Positions 53,771 to 62,496 are shown, counted from the first letter of the stretch. The stretch is DNA of 64,000 bases from Thermococcus sp. SY098 (GCF_035621495.1 NZ_CP141821.1:186001-250000), one strand, 5' to 3'. Notes: generated from the sequence alone by a model not told the origin. Made by a program: numbers and translations.

Positions 53771-54973
53771 ATGAAAAAACACTTCATAGCCTTGATGCTC
53801 CTTCTGATGATTAGCATTGCATCTGCACAGACAAACAATTTGATGTGGATCACCCAAATTGAAGGTAGACCTGTTTATTTTGCCTCTTCGGACAGTAGTA
53901 TCGTTATTGGGAGCTTTATTTACAATGGAAGCTGGACAAGCTGAGTTTACATGATTAAAAATGGGATCATCCTTTGGAGCAATGAATATGAAGGCAGAAG
54001 GATAACTGGAATCCTTATGAGTGGTGAGTTGGTTTACATTGCTCTACCCAATTCCGTGGAGATTTTTGACTCAAGTGGAAACTTTGTCGGAAACTTCACT
54101 CCAAAGGGTAGAATTCTGGGTATTCAAAAAACTATCAAAGGGGTCGTGGTAAGGACATCTACGGGTTTCTACGTCCTTAATGGGAGCAGAGTCATTGAAA
54201 AGCATGAGGTGGGAGTTCCAGTTGCATACGTAAATCTTGAGCAGAAAAAACTCCTTAGTCTTACATCATATACCCCAAAACTCACCTGTTATGATTTGAA
54301 TGGAAATAAGCTCTGGGAAAGAAACTTTTCAAAGAACAGAATCCTTACGATTGTTGCTGACGAAAACGGCATAGCAGTCAGTCATGGGCATGCCAAAGAA
54401 GAGCTAGCTTATGGGTATATTCAGATTGGCTACGTTAGCTACATGAACTGGGAGGGTGATCTCATATGGACGCAGAAGATAAAAGCAGAAATTGCTGGTT
54501 GGGCGCGCTTCTTAGCAATGGACAATGAAAGAATTTTAGCTGGTGCTGGTGTTGTTCACTTGCTTGACAGGAAAAACGGAAAAATCATCACTAGGATTGA
54601 AACACACGAAGACAGTGCAAGGGTGTTCTTAAAAAACGGTGTTGGTGTTTTAATAACCCAGAATATGTGGAGGAACTATGGGCTTGTTTATCTGCTTAAG
54701 GAGGATAATGGACGGGTCTTGTGGAGTTTAAAAACCGATCCGATACTTGGAGGATACTTTGATGGCAGATACATATATGTCGGCGTTCCAGTTGAAGAGA
54801 AAAGGAGTGAAGTTAGGGTATATTCCGTAGAAGAATACATTCCAAAACGCCAAACCATTTTACCATCTCAAATGAACTTCCAAGGAGAAGATTATTGGTT
54901 TAAGAAAGAGCTTCTCGCAGTAGCTTTTGTCCTGATTCTAATCATCTTTCTGATAAAGAGAAAAAGAGGTTAA
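53771..54973 (+). pseudogene. Secreted propeller-like protein with in-frame TGA
   Basis: A 400-codon frame broken by one TGA at 53942-53944 (codon 58). Before it: ATG 53771 after GGTGATGT, a signal peptide (KKHFIALMLLLMISIASA), then MWITQIEGRPVYFASSDSS. After it the same frame continues without shift for 343 codons with repeated beta-strand units (VEIFDSSGNFVGNF, LTCYDLNGNKLWERNF, LLDRKNGKIITRIE) like a PQQ propeller, and ends in one membrane segment (ELLAVAFVLILIIFLIKRKRG). The part after the stop could begin at ATG 53951 but would lose its signal peptide. A TATA box (ATTTTATAAACC) precedes it. Nonsense mutation, sequencing error, or readthrough. Confidence 0.8.
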
Positions 54974-55014
54974 AAATTAAAAACGATTCAGCATAATTTC
55001 CCATGGTGATGCTC

Positions 55015-56151
55015 ATGCAGTTCTTCAGCTTAAAGACGAGGATAGTCTTAGGAGAAGGAAGCTTAAGCTACATAAAGAGCGTTGCAAAAAAGCACAGCAG
55101 AGTTTTAATATTCTCAAGCAAATCAATGAGGGTTCACGGGTTTTTAAATGAGGCAATGAACTATGTGGAAGATGCAAATGCAGAGGTTGAAGCAATAACC
55201 GGAGTTCCAGCAGAGCCGAGCTATGAATACGTCGAAAGTATAATGCCAAAGGTCAGAGAGTTCCAGCCCGATTTGATCATTGCCCTTGGTGGGGGGAGTG
55301 TAATTGACGTGGCAAAGGCAGTTAAGGTTTTCTATGATGCCCCAGAGCTTAAGTTTGAGGAGGTAGCTTTTATCAGCCGCTTCGAGAAGCCAAAGCCGAT
55401 CCCTAAGCTCAAGACTCCGTTAATAGCAATCCCTTCAACGAGCGGAGCCGGGAGTGAGGTTTCAGCAGCAAGCGTTCTTAAAAAAGGAGATATCAAATAC
55501 AACTTGGTAAACTTTGAAATTGCTCCAGAGTTTGCAATTCTCGATCCAAGGTTGCCGAGGACAATGCCAAAAGAAGTTGCGAGGAACTCTGGTTTAGATG
55601 TTCTGGTTCACGGAATTGAGGCTTATACAACAACCGCAGCGACACCCTTCAGCGATGCAATGGCGATCAAAGCCATAAAGCTCGTCTACAAGTGGTTACC
55701 GCTCTCAGTTCAAGGTGATGAAAAGGCAAGAGAAAATGTCCACTACGCAGCGACAATGGCTGGAATAGCTTTTCTTAATGCCCGTTTAGGATTGTGCCAC
55801 AGCTTAAGCCATAAAGCAGCTTGGATTGCTCCTCACGGCTTATTAAATGCAATATTCTTGCCTCATGTTATGGAGTTCAACATGAGGAGCGAATATGCAA
55901 GAAAACGCTATGCAGAGATAGCAAGAGAGCTGAACCTAAGAACTGCCCAAGAGCTGATTGAAGTCATCAAAGAGTTCAATGAGATGCTTGGAGTTCCAAA
56001 GCTGAGTGAACTTGTAAGTGAAGAAGAATTCCTTTCAAAGCTTGACGAAATGAGCGAAAAAGCCTACCACGATCCACTGATAAACTTCAATCCAGTTGAG
56101 CCAAGCGCTGAGGAAATAAAAGAGCTGTATGAAAAGGCTTTTTACGATTGA
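55015..56151 (+). CDS. Iron-containing alcohol dehydrogenase
   Basis: A 378-residue group III alcohol dehydrogenase. Cofactor binding is by ALGGGSVIDVAKAVKVF, and TPLIAIPSTSGAGSEVS follows. Iron ligands lie in GLDVLVHGIEAY, LGLCHSLSHKAAW and APHGLLNAIFLPHV. It should oxidise alcohols or reduce aldehydes with NAD(P)H, as known for Thermococcus enzymes. I choose ATG 55015, five bases after GGTGAT; the ATG at 55003 precedes the ribosome binding site. Its stop overlaps the HepT-type gene on the other strand by ten bases. Confidence 0.92.
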   Translation: MQFFSLKTRIVLGEGSLSYIKSVAKKHSRVLIFSSKSMRVHGFLNEAMNYVEDANAEVEAITGVPAEPSYEYVESIMPKVREFQPDLIIALGGGSVIDVAKAVKVFYDAPELKFEEVAFISRFEKPKPIPKLKTPLIAIPSTSGAGSEVSAASVLKKGDIKYNLVNFEIAPEFAILDPRLPRTMPKEVARNSGLDVLVHGIEAYTTTAATPFSDAMAIKAIKLVYKWLPLSVQGDEKARENVHYAATMAGIAFLNARLGLCHSLSHKAAWIAPHGLLNAIFLPHVMEFNMRSEYARKRYAEIARELNLRTAQELIEVIKEFNEMLGVPKLSELVSEEEFLSKLDEMSEKAYHDPLINFNPVEPSAEEIKELYEKAFYD

Positions 56152-56555
56152 AGGATTTCTTTTACCCTTTTTACAAATCTTCTCACGGCGTCAAGGGAAT
56201 TTATTACCTCAAAGATCTCCTCCTCATCAATATCATAGTACTCATGGGCGATAGCATTACGGTAGAACACAAGACTCTCCAGCACAGTTTGAAGATTTTT
56301 GTCAATGATTCCAGCTTTTCCGAGCTCTTTAAAAATCGCTCTATATGTCTTTGGAATTCCCAACCCATATGCGAGGATTAATTCCTCCCCCAAGTCTATT
56401 ACCCTATTTAAAATAGCAAAGATAAGCATTGAAGAAGCATAGAACGTTTTTCTATCCCTTAGATCATCAACGTTCTTAATCTCCATGCTATCTAAATCAC
56501 TAAGAAACCTCTCTATATCGCTGATGATCTTTCCAATTCTCTCGATGTCAAACAT
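56142..56555 (-). CDS. HepT-type HEPN toxin
   Basis: A 137-residue HEPN/DUF86 protein with the RNase motif R-x4-H-x-Y, seen as RNAIAHEYY near residues 97-105. In HepT proteins this motif cuts RNA, and the tyrosine is the site of poly-AMPylation by the paired MntA antitoxin. Downstream of, and overlapping by eight bases, the MNT nucleotidyltransferase gene: the standard order of a HepT/MntA pair. All helical. The motif looks intact, so the toxin is probably active. Confidence 0.85.
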   Translation of the reverse strand: MFDIERIGKIISDIERFLSDLDSMEIKNVDDLRDRKTFYASSMLIFAILNRVIDLGEELILAYGLGIPKTYRAIFKELGKAGIIDKNLQTVLESLVFYRNAIAHEYYDIDEEEIFEVINSLDAVRRFVKRVKEILQS

Positions 56556-56913
56556 TACTTAGCACCCTCTTCAGATGCCTTTCTAAAAGGGGTTTAAAAT
56601 CCCAGTACTCCTTGAATGCCCTTGCTTTTATTCTATGGAGCTTTTTTTCATCTCTAACGAACAACGGCTTTCCTTCACTAAGAACTCTGAAGCGGATATA
56701 TATCGGCAAATCCCAGAAAATTGAAATATCAATCTTTCGTGAGGAAAGACTCAAAATTTCACGCCTTTGGGCTTTGGTTATTCTGGGTTCAGTTATCACG
56801 CAAATATCATAATCGGAGTATGGTTTAGCTTTTCCAGTAGCCCGAGAACCAAAGAGATAAACAGCAATGACCCATGGATACAGCTTTAATTCTTCGACAA
56901 CTTCCTCAATCAT
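56548..56913 (-). CDS. MntA-type nucleotidyltransferase antitoxin
   Basis: A 121-residue minimal nucleotidyltransferase with the motif GSRATGKAKPYSDYD (GS-x10-D-x-D, near 25-39), as in MntA enzymes that AMPylate HepT. I place the start at ATG 56913. It has no ribosome binding site but a TATA-like CTTTATTAAT 26 bases upstream, which indicates a leaderless mRNA; the TTG at 56952 would add residues coded by the promoter. The C-terminus overlaps hepT by eight bases. The promoter region is shared with the helicase gene. Confidence 0.82.
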   Translation of the reverse strand: MIEEVVEELKLYPWVIAVYLFGSRATGKAKPYSDYDICVITEPRITKAQRREILSLSSRKIDISIFWDLPIYIRFRVLSEGKPLFVRDEKKLHRIKARAFKEYWDFKPLLERHLKRVLSNV

Positions 56914-56934
56914 CAGTTGCAAATTGATATCAAA

Positions 56935-56945
56935 ATTAATAAAGG
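56935..56945. promoter_or_regulatory. Shared TATA region between mntA-type gene and Lhr helicase
   Basis: ATTAATAAAGG (plus strand) is nearly symmetric and reads as a TATA box on both strands. Its centre, 56939, is exactly 26 bases from the ATG of each divergent gene (56913 and 56965). Neither ATG has a ribosome binding site. Both mRNAs are therefore probably leaderless and start from one core promoter region. Confidence 0.5.
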
Positions 56946-56964
56946 TTACCAATTATCCACTAAC

Positions 56965-59742
56965 ATGCACATCCTCCTCAGAAAAGCCATTGGAGAAAAG
57001 TTTGGCAGGCTTAATGAACTCCAAGTTAGGGCTTTTAGGGAGATTAGCGCAGGAAAGAGTGTTTTAATTATTGCCCCCACGGGAAGCGGAAAAACTGAAG
57101 CTGCTGTTCTGCCCGTTTTAGATGCAATTTTGAAGAATGGTTTAAAACCAATCTCCGCCCTCTACATCGCTCCCATCAAAGCTCTGAACAGGGATCTGCT
57201 CGAGCGTTTGGAATGGTGGGGAGCTAAAACTGGGATTAGAGTTGAAGTAAGACACGGCGATACTTCCGCATATAAAAAAGCAAAGCAGACAAAAAACCCT
57301 CCACATCTTTTGATAATCACCCCCGAAACTCTTGGAGTTATTTTGACAATGAAATCGCTCAGAGCTTATCTGAAAAATGTCAAATTCGTCATTGTTGACG
57401 AAATAGCAGAGCTTGTTGATAATAAGAGAGGAGTACAGTTAATTTTGGGTCTTGAGCGCTTAGCTGAGATTGCAGAATTCCAACGAATCGGACTAAGCGC
57501 AACGGTTGGAAATGAGGAAGAAATTGAGGAATGGCTGAAAGCCGATGCAATTGTAAAGCCTTCGCTCAGGAAGGAGTATTCGGTAAAAGTCTTCTTTCCT
57601 TCTCCTGATGAAAGAGATTTAAAGCTTGCTGAAAAGTTAAAGCTTCCCGTAGATGTGGCAACTCGTTTGAGGGTTCTCTGGGATATTGTGGAGAAGCATA
57701 AACGGGCTTTGATTTTCACAAATACAAGGCAGTTTGCTGAAATCTTGGCTCATCGCTTAAAAGCTTGGGGCAAACCAGTCGAAGTTCATCATGGGAGTTT
57801 GTCAAAAGAAGCGAGGATACAAGCTGAGAGGTTCCTAAAAGAGGGGAAAATCAAAGCTTTGATATGCACTTCTTCTATGGAGCTCGGCATAGACATTGGA
57901 GATGTGGATGTTGTCGTTCAATACATGAGTCCGAGACAAGTAAACAGACTAATTCAGCGCATAGGGCGAGCAAGGCATAGATTGGGAGAAGTTAGCAGGG
58001 GCTACATAATCACAGCTAATGTTGAGGATTATCTTGAAAGTCTAATAATAGCCCAGAGAGCTATTGAGGGAAAGCTTGAGAGAGTTAAGCCGTATGAAAA
58101 TGCTCTCGATGTCTTAGCTCACTTCATTGTAGGCTTGCTGATTGAATACAAGCATCTGCCAAAGGATAAGCCATTTGAGATTGCCAAGAGAGCTTACCCA
58201 TACAGAAACTTAAAATGGGAAGATTATGAGGGAGTTTTAAACATCCTGCAAGAGGCTCATCTGATAGGCTATGATGAAGATAAAGGCATTCTCTTCTTGA
58301 GGAGAGGGGCTTATGCTTATTACTACGAAAATCTCTCAACGATTCCCGATGAGGTATCTTACAGAGTTTTTGACGTTTCAAGCGGGCATATAATAGGTCG
58401 TTTGGACGAGAGCTTTGTCATGGATTTGGAGGAGGGAACGGAGTTCATAATGAATGGCAAAAGTTGGATTCTCCTTGGTATTGATGAAGAAGCAAAGTTG
58501 CTCAAAGTGAGAGAGAGCAAAAGCCTTGAGAGTGCGATTCCGAGCTGGGAAGGTGAGATGATCCCCGTTCCTTTGGAAGTTGCTTTGGATGTTGGAAGAC
58601 TGAAAAGGGAGTTGCTGTTTGACTTTGAGAGAGCGAAAAGGATTATTAAAGATGTTGAATTTAACGAGGAAGAGCTGGGAAAAGCCAAGGAAATTCTCAA
58701 AATGCAAGAGCCTTTAAGCACAGATAGAGATGTTGGCATTGAATCCCTGTCAAAGGCTCTTGTAGTCCATGCGGACTTTGGGAATCAGGTTAATGAAGCC
58801 ATTGGAAGGTTTGTGTGGAGTTTCCTCTCAATGAGGTATGGTAAAGTTTTCACAATGAGAGCACAAGCCCATGCAATTGTGTTTAAAACTCCATTCCAGC
58901 TCAATCCGAGTGAAGTGAAAAGCTATCTCCTCCAAGACGGCAGAGCTTTACCCTTTGTGATTTCAAAAAGCTTAAGGGGGAGCATAATTTACAGGTGGAG
59001 AATGCTGAACGTGGCAAAGAGGATTGGCGCTTTGAGGAGAGAGGCTAAAATAAGAAAAGTTGAAAAGCTTTTTGAAGGCACGATAATTGAGAAGGAAACC
59101 CTAAATGAGCTTTTCCATGACAAGCTCGACATCGAGAATGCAACTGAAATTTTGGACAAAATAAAAAGCGGCATGATTAGAATTAAAACCACCTTAAATT
59201 CTGAACCGTCACCCCTAGCAGAGATGAATATAAACATCGGCGGAGAGTTCCTAATCAGCGGAGAGCTTGAAAGAGACGAGATCCTTGAACTGTTCAAGCA
59301 AAGGTTGTTGGATACTGAAGTTATGCTGATCTGTATAAACTGTGGCTGGAGCTCAAGAACGAAGGTTTCCCGCTTGAGAGAGCGCTTAAAGTATCTGGAG
59401 TGTCCCAAGTGTTCTTCAAGAATGATTGCCGTTGCTCATCCAATTGATGCAGAGGAATTCCTCAAAGCTTTTAAAAAGCTTAAAAGAGGTGAGAAGCTGG
59501 AAAAAAGCGAAGAGAGAGCCTACGGAAAGCTAATAAAGGCAGCCGATTTGGTTCAAAGTTACGGTTTCGATGGGGTTTTGGCTTTAGCGAGCTACGGGAC
59601 GGGGCCAGATACAGCTGCAAGACTTTTGAGCCAGTACAGAGGTGAGGCTCTGCTGGTTGCTCTGATGGAGCGTGAGAGAGAGTTCATAAGGACGAGGAGA
59701 TTCTGGGTGGACAAAGAGGAAAGGAAAGCAAAAGAGGAGTAA
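56965..59742 (+). CDS. Lhr-family large DNA/RNA helicase
   Basis: A 925-residue superfamily 2 helicase. Motif I is APTGSGKTEAAVLP, motif II VDEIAEL, motif III SATVG, and motif VI QRIGRARHR. The Lhr-specific winged-helix and C-terminal domains follow. Near the end four cysteines (CINC ... CPKC) form a zinc ribbon not present in the minimal Lhr core. Motif II reads DEIA where Lhr proteins normally have DEIH. Archaeal Lhr helicases unwind DNA or RNA:DNA hybrids and are linked to repair. It could be the aLhr1- or aLhr2-type; I cannot decide. Start ATG 56965 by promoter geometry; no ribosome binding site. Confidence 0.88.
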   Translation: MHILLRKAIGEKFGRLNELQVRAFREISAGKSVLIIAPTGSGKTEAAVLPVLDAILKNGLKPISALYIAPIKALNRDLLERLEWWGAKTGIRVEVRHGDTSAYKKAKQTKNPPHLLIITPETLGVILTMKSLRAYLKNVKFVIVDEIAELVDNKRGVQLILGLERLAEIAEFQRIGLSATVGNEEEIEEWLKADAIVKPSLRKEYSVKVFFPSPDERDLKLAEKLKLPVDVATRLRVLWDIVEKHKRALIFTNTRQFAEILAHRLKAWGKPVEVHHGSLSKEARIQAERFLKEGKIKALICTSSMELGIDIGDVDVVVQYMSPRQVNRLIQRIGRARHRLGEVSRGYIITANVEDYLESLIIAQRAIEGKLERVKPYENALDVLAHFIVGLLIEYKHLPKDKPFEIAKRAYPYRNLKWEDYEGVLNILQEAHLIGYDEDKGILFLRRGAYAYYYENLSTIPDEVSYRVFDVSSGHIIGRLDESFVMDLEEGTEFIMNGKSWILLGIDEEAKLLKVRESKSLESAIPSWEGEMIPVPLEVALDVGRLKRELLFDFERAKRIIKDVEFNEEELGKAKEILKMQEPLSTDRDVGIESLSKALVVHADFGNQVNEAIGRFVWSFLSMRYGKVFTMRAQAHAIVFKTPFQLNPSEVKSYLLQDGRALPFVISKSLRGSIIYRWRMLNVAKRIGALRREAKIRKVEKLFEGTIIEKETLNELFHDKLDIENATEILDKIKSGMIRIKTTLNSEPSPLAEMNINIGGEFLISGELERDEILELFKQRLLDTEVMLICINCGWSSRTKVSRLRERLKYLECPKCSSRMIAVAHPIDAEEFLKAFKKLKRGEKLEKSEERAYGKLIKAADLVQSYGFDGVLALASYGTGPDTAARLLSQYRGEALLVALMEREREFIRTRRFWVDKEERKAKEE

Positions 59743-59768
59743 CTCACAGATTACTAATTTCCTAAATA

Positions 59769-61163
59769 TCATAAGCATTTCTTCCCAATAAGCCTTTTGA
59801 AGTCTTTCAAATCCCAGACGAGCCAGTTTTCGGCTCTTAGCTTTTCTTTAGCTTTCACATTCTTCGCCACAACGCCGTAAAGTTTCTCCCATCCCTCCAA
59901 TCCCCCGAGTTCACTTTTCCTCTCTAGATCTTCCAAAATCCCCTTAGCTTCTCTTTCGCTCAGCTCCTTCCATTTCACCTCAACGAAGAGAGCCGTCTTC
60001 TCCCTTTCGTTTAACCCAACGAGGTCAATCTCCTCGTTTTTGTGCCACCACCTTCCAATTTTCATGAACCCGAAAGGCAACTCTTTCCGTTTATTCAGCT
60101 CAATAAGAAACTGCTTTGCAATTTCCTCAAAAACCCAGCCGAGGTAGCTGTTGAAGTCTTCCATCACGAGCTCAACGAGCTCTTTTTTCTGTCCAGTCTC
60201 TATCAAATCTGAGTTGGGATAAACATAGCGGAACCAAAAGGCAAAATACGGGTCAGTTATGTAGTATCTCCCCTTCCTGGTCTTCCAGCTTGCTGTTATG
60301 GGAATTTCTCTTCGCACTAAGTCGAGGTCAATGAGAACACTTAAGTATTTCCCTACAGTGGACCTCTCTAAACTCGTTTCGTTTACGATTTCATTGAGCG
60401 TAGTTTTTCCCCTTGCTATCGCCTCCATTATGGCGAAGTAATTTCTCGGCTCTTCAAGCTCCTCCCTTAGGATGAAAAGTGCATCTCCATAGAGGAACGA
60501 ATCCGGTCTGAAGTAATCCAGCAGATTCTCTTCAACGCTTTTTTCATCATTGAACTCAAGAAGATAGGCTGGGGTCCCTCCCAGTATTCCGTAGACCTTT
60601 ACAAACTCCTCAAGTGGATACCGCGGAAAGAATTCCTTCGCACTGAAAAAACTCAGGGGTTTGAGCTTAATCTGTGCAGTTCTTCTGCCGTAGAGGGGGC
60701 TTTTATAACCGAGGAGCTTTTCCATCATGGAAACGCTGGAGCCGCAGATTATGAGGAATATCTTTCCCTGCAAGAGCTTTAAATCCCAGTATTCCTGCAA
60801 TATCGAGGGCAAGGCCTTGTTTCCTTTCATGATGTAGGGAAACTCATCAATAACGATAATAAACCTATCTTTGAGAGATTTTTGATAAAGATACTCGAAA
60901 AACGCGTCCCAGCTCTGAAGTGGATTTTTCCTCAGAAATTCATCGTTAAAATAATCAGCTAACTTTTCCGAGAAGCGTTTTAGATTCTCAGTTTCACTCG
61001 TTTCCCTTGCGAGAAGATAAAGCCCTCCATGTTTTTTTATGAACTCAAGCAGCAGAGCTGTCTTTCCAACCCTCCTTCTTCCGTATACAACTATAAATTC
61101 TGCTCTTCCCCTTTCCAACCTCTCCTCAAGCAACCTAATCTCGGTTTCCCTATCGATGAACAT
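59769..61163 (-). CDS. Archaeal AAA ATPase with DUF234 domain
   Basis: A 464-residue protein of the archaeal ATPase/DUF234 family. It has Walker A GRRRVGKTALL (near 28-38), Walker B FIIVIDEFPYI (near 101-111), a winged-helix region (LNEIVNETSLERSTVGKYLS) and a C-terminal DUF234 nuclease-like domain with IDLVGLNEREKTALFVEVKWKE (D...E-x-K pattern). The family is abundant in Thermococcales, often variable between strains, and its task is unknown. The ATG follows GGTGAGTATATAAT, and a perfect palindrome lies just upstream. It converges on the Lhr gene with a 26-base gap. Confidence 0.85.
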   Translation of the reverse strand: MFIDRETEIRLLEERLERGRAEFIVVYGRRRVGKTALLLEFIKKHGGLYLLARETSETENLKRFSEKLADYFNDEFLRKNPLQSWDAFFEYLYQKSLKDRFIIVIDEFPYIMKGNKALPSILQEYWDLKLLQGKIFLIICGSSVSMMEKLLGYKSPLYGRRTAQIKLKPLSFFSAKEFFPRYPLEEFVKVYGILGGTPAYLLEFNDEKSVEENLLDYFRPDSFLYGDALFILREELEEPRNYFAIMEAIARGKTTLNEIVNETSLERSTVGKYLSVLIDLDLVRREIPITASWKTRKGRYYITDPYFAFWFRYVYPNSDLIETGQKKELVELVMEDFNSYLGWVFEEIAKQFLIELNKRKELPFGFMKIGRWWHKNEEIDLVGLNEREKTALFVEVKWKELSEREAKGILEDLERKSELGGLEGWEKLYGVVAKNVKAKEKLRAENWLVWDLKDFKRLIGKKCL

Positions 61164-61183
61164 ATTATATACTCACCAGTAAA

Positions 61184-61197
61184 TTACTTGCAAGTAA
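61184..61197 (-). promoter_or_regulatory. Perfect palindrome in the promoter of the DUF234 ATPase gene
   Basis: TTACTTGCAAGTAA is a perfect 14-base palindrome 20 to 34 bases before the ATG at 61163; flanking AGTAAA and ACT extend it imperfectly to 61179-61200. The TATA box CTTAAATAG is at about 61199-61207, so the site lies between TATA box and transcription start, where a repressor would act. Confidence 0.6.
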
Positions 61198-61290
61198 ACT
61201 ATTTAAGATTTTCGAAATTTTGACTGTTCTCCAAGGCAATCGCAAAATCTCTGACAAGGAAGTCTTATTGAAAAAAAGAAAAACAAAACT

Positions 61291-62343
61291 TCAGCTCTTT
61301 CCAAAAATGTCATTCACGGCAGTTAAGAACTCGCTCGCTTTAACGACGTCTCTCACATCTATATGCTCATTCTTCGTGTGGGAAATATCCAGGTTGCCGG
61401 GTCCAAAGACTATGGTCTTTGTTCCGTTGTACATGAAGTTTATTGCATCTGTCCAGCTCCTCATTCCTCCAAATTCATCCAAGCCAGTTGAATCCATTGC
61501 CTTCTTGGCTATCTGCACAATCTCCTCGTTCTCATCGAGCTCATAACCATCCCATATCTCTGTGTATTCATATCTCAGCGTGTACTCCTCAAGTATTGGA
61601 TCAAATAAGTCAAGAATATCCTCAACTTCCTGCTCCGGTAACAGACGAGCTTCAAGACGACCCTTACATAGAGCTGGGATTAGGTAATACGGGTTTTCAC
61701 AGACAAGCTCCTGCAGTCCAACATGGGGATCAAAGTATTTACCCTTCTGATTAAACGGTTCCAGAGCTTTAAGCTCCTCCAACATCTTGTAAGCCAATTC
61801 AATGGCATTTTCTCCACTTTCAGGACAAGCTCCGTGGGCTTCTTTTCCATCAACCTCAAAGTAAGCCTCAATGTTTCCGGCATGGGCTATGTGGACTTCA
61901 AGGTCAGTTGGTTCCAAAACAATTGCCATCTTTGGTCTGTACCGTTCCATGAACAGGGCAGATCCTCTTCCTCCTTTCTCCTCATCGCTGACAAAGACAA
62001 TTCCAACGTTTAAGTCTTTACCTTCCTTCTTTAGGCTCTCAAGCATGAGCAAAATGCTCGCCAAACCTCCTTTCACATCGCTCGCTCCAGTTCCATAGAC
62101 GATGTTGCCTCTTATGAATGGTTGAACCCTTATGTCAATTGTATCCATGTGCACTTCATAGAAGAGCTCGGCATCTGGGTTAACGATGAGGTTTATTATC
62201 TCGCCATCGCTCTCTATATGGACATCATAACCGAGTTTGTGGAGGAACTCCATGATATGCAACGCCAGTCTGTCTTCCTTTCCGGAAGGGGAAGGGATTC
62301 TCAGCAGATTAATCAAAATTTCCTTGGCTCTCTCAGCTTTCAT
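61291..62343 (-). CDS. M20-family metallopeptidase/deacylase
   Basis: A 350-residue M20 enzyme (ArgE/DapE/LysK-type). The two-zinc ligands lie in FYEVHMDTID, the bridging Asp in GTGASDVKGGLAS, the catalytic Glu in VSDEEKGGRGS, and AHGACPESGENAIEL starts the dimerisation lid. It removes an acyl or amino-acid group from an amino acid; the exact substrate, such as acetylornithine or LysW-lysine, cannot be read. The gene stands alone. A TATA box (GTTTATAAAGG on this strand) lies about 30 bases before the ATG. Confidence 0.87.
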   Translation of the reverse strand: MKAERAKEILINLLRIPSPSGKEDRLALHIMEFLHKLGYDVHIESDGEIINLIVNPDAELFYEVHMDTIDIRVQPFIRGNIVYGTGASDVKGGLASILLMLESLKKEGKDLNVGIVFVSDEEKGGRGSALFMERYRPKMAIVLEPTDLEVHIAHAGNIEAYFEVDGKEAHGACPESGENAIELAYKMLEELKALEPFNQKGKYFDPHVGLQELVCENPYYLIPALCKGRLEARLLPEQEVEDILDLFDPILEEYTLRYEYTEIWDGYELDENEEIVQIAKKAMDSTGLDEFGGMRSWTDAINFMYNGTKTIVFGPGNLDISHTKNEHIDVRDVVKASEFLTAVNDIFGKS

Positions 62344-62423
62344 TCAAATCACCTAACCATTAGTAGTGGTGAGCCTTTATAAACTCTCCCTAACTTTTTA
62401 AACCTTGGCGCTAATTTTCAAAT

Positions 62424-62496
62424 GGGCGATGAAGAGTTTTACCCTTGCTGACGAGACTCGCTCCCTCGGATGAGGACGCGGTCCCCCCTGGAGCCC
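62424..62496 (+). ncRNA. Candidate C/D box guide RNA (or structured leader)
   Basis: A GC-rich 73-base stretch before the MBL gene. The TATA box CTTTTTAAACC (62394-62404) is 26 bases before GGGC (62424-62427), which can pair with GCCC (62493-62496). Box-like elements in order: CGATGAA (62427), CTGA (62448), GGATGAG (62468), CTGG (62488). Spacers of 13-14 bases lie before CTGA and CTGG. These fit a C/D guide, except that the last box is CTGG, not CTGA, and the middle spacer is long. It could instead be the 5' leader of the MBL gene. Confidence 0.4.

Noticed and set aside
53942-53944. TGA read as selenocysteine
   Set aside because: No selenocysteine system is known in Thermococcales, no Sec-type motif surrounds the codon and no selenocysteine insertion element is seen.
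62448-62480. CTGACGAG as a hammerhead ribozyme core
   Set aside because: The matching GAAA-type core strand and the three stems are missing, so the box resemblance is a short chance match.
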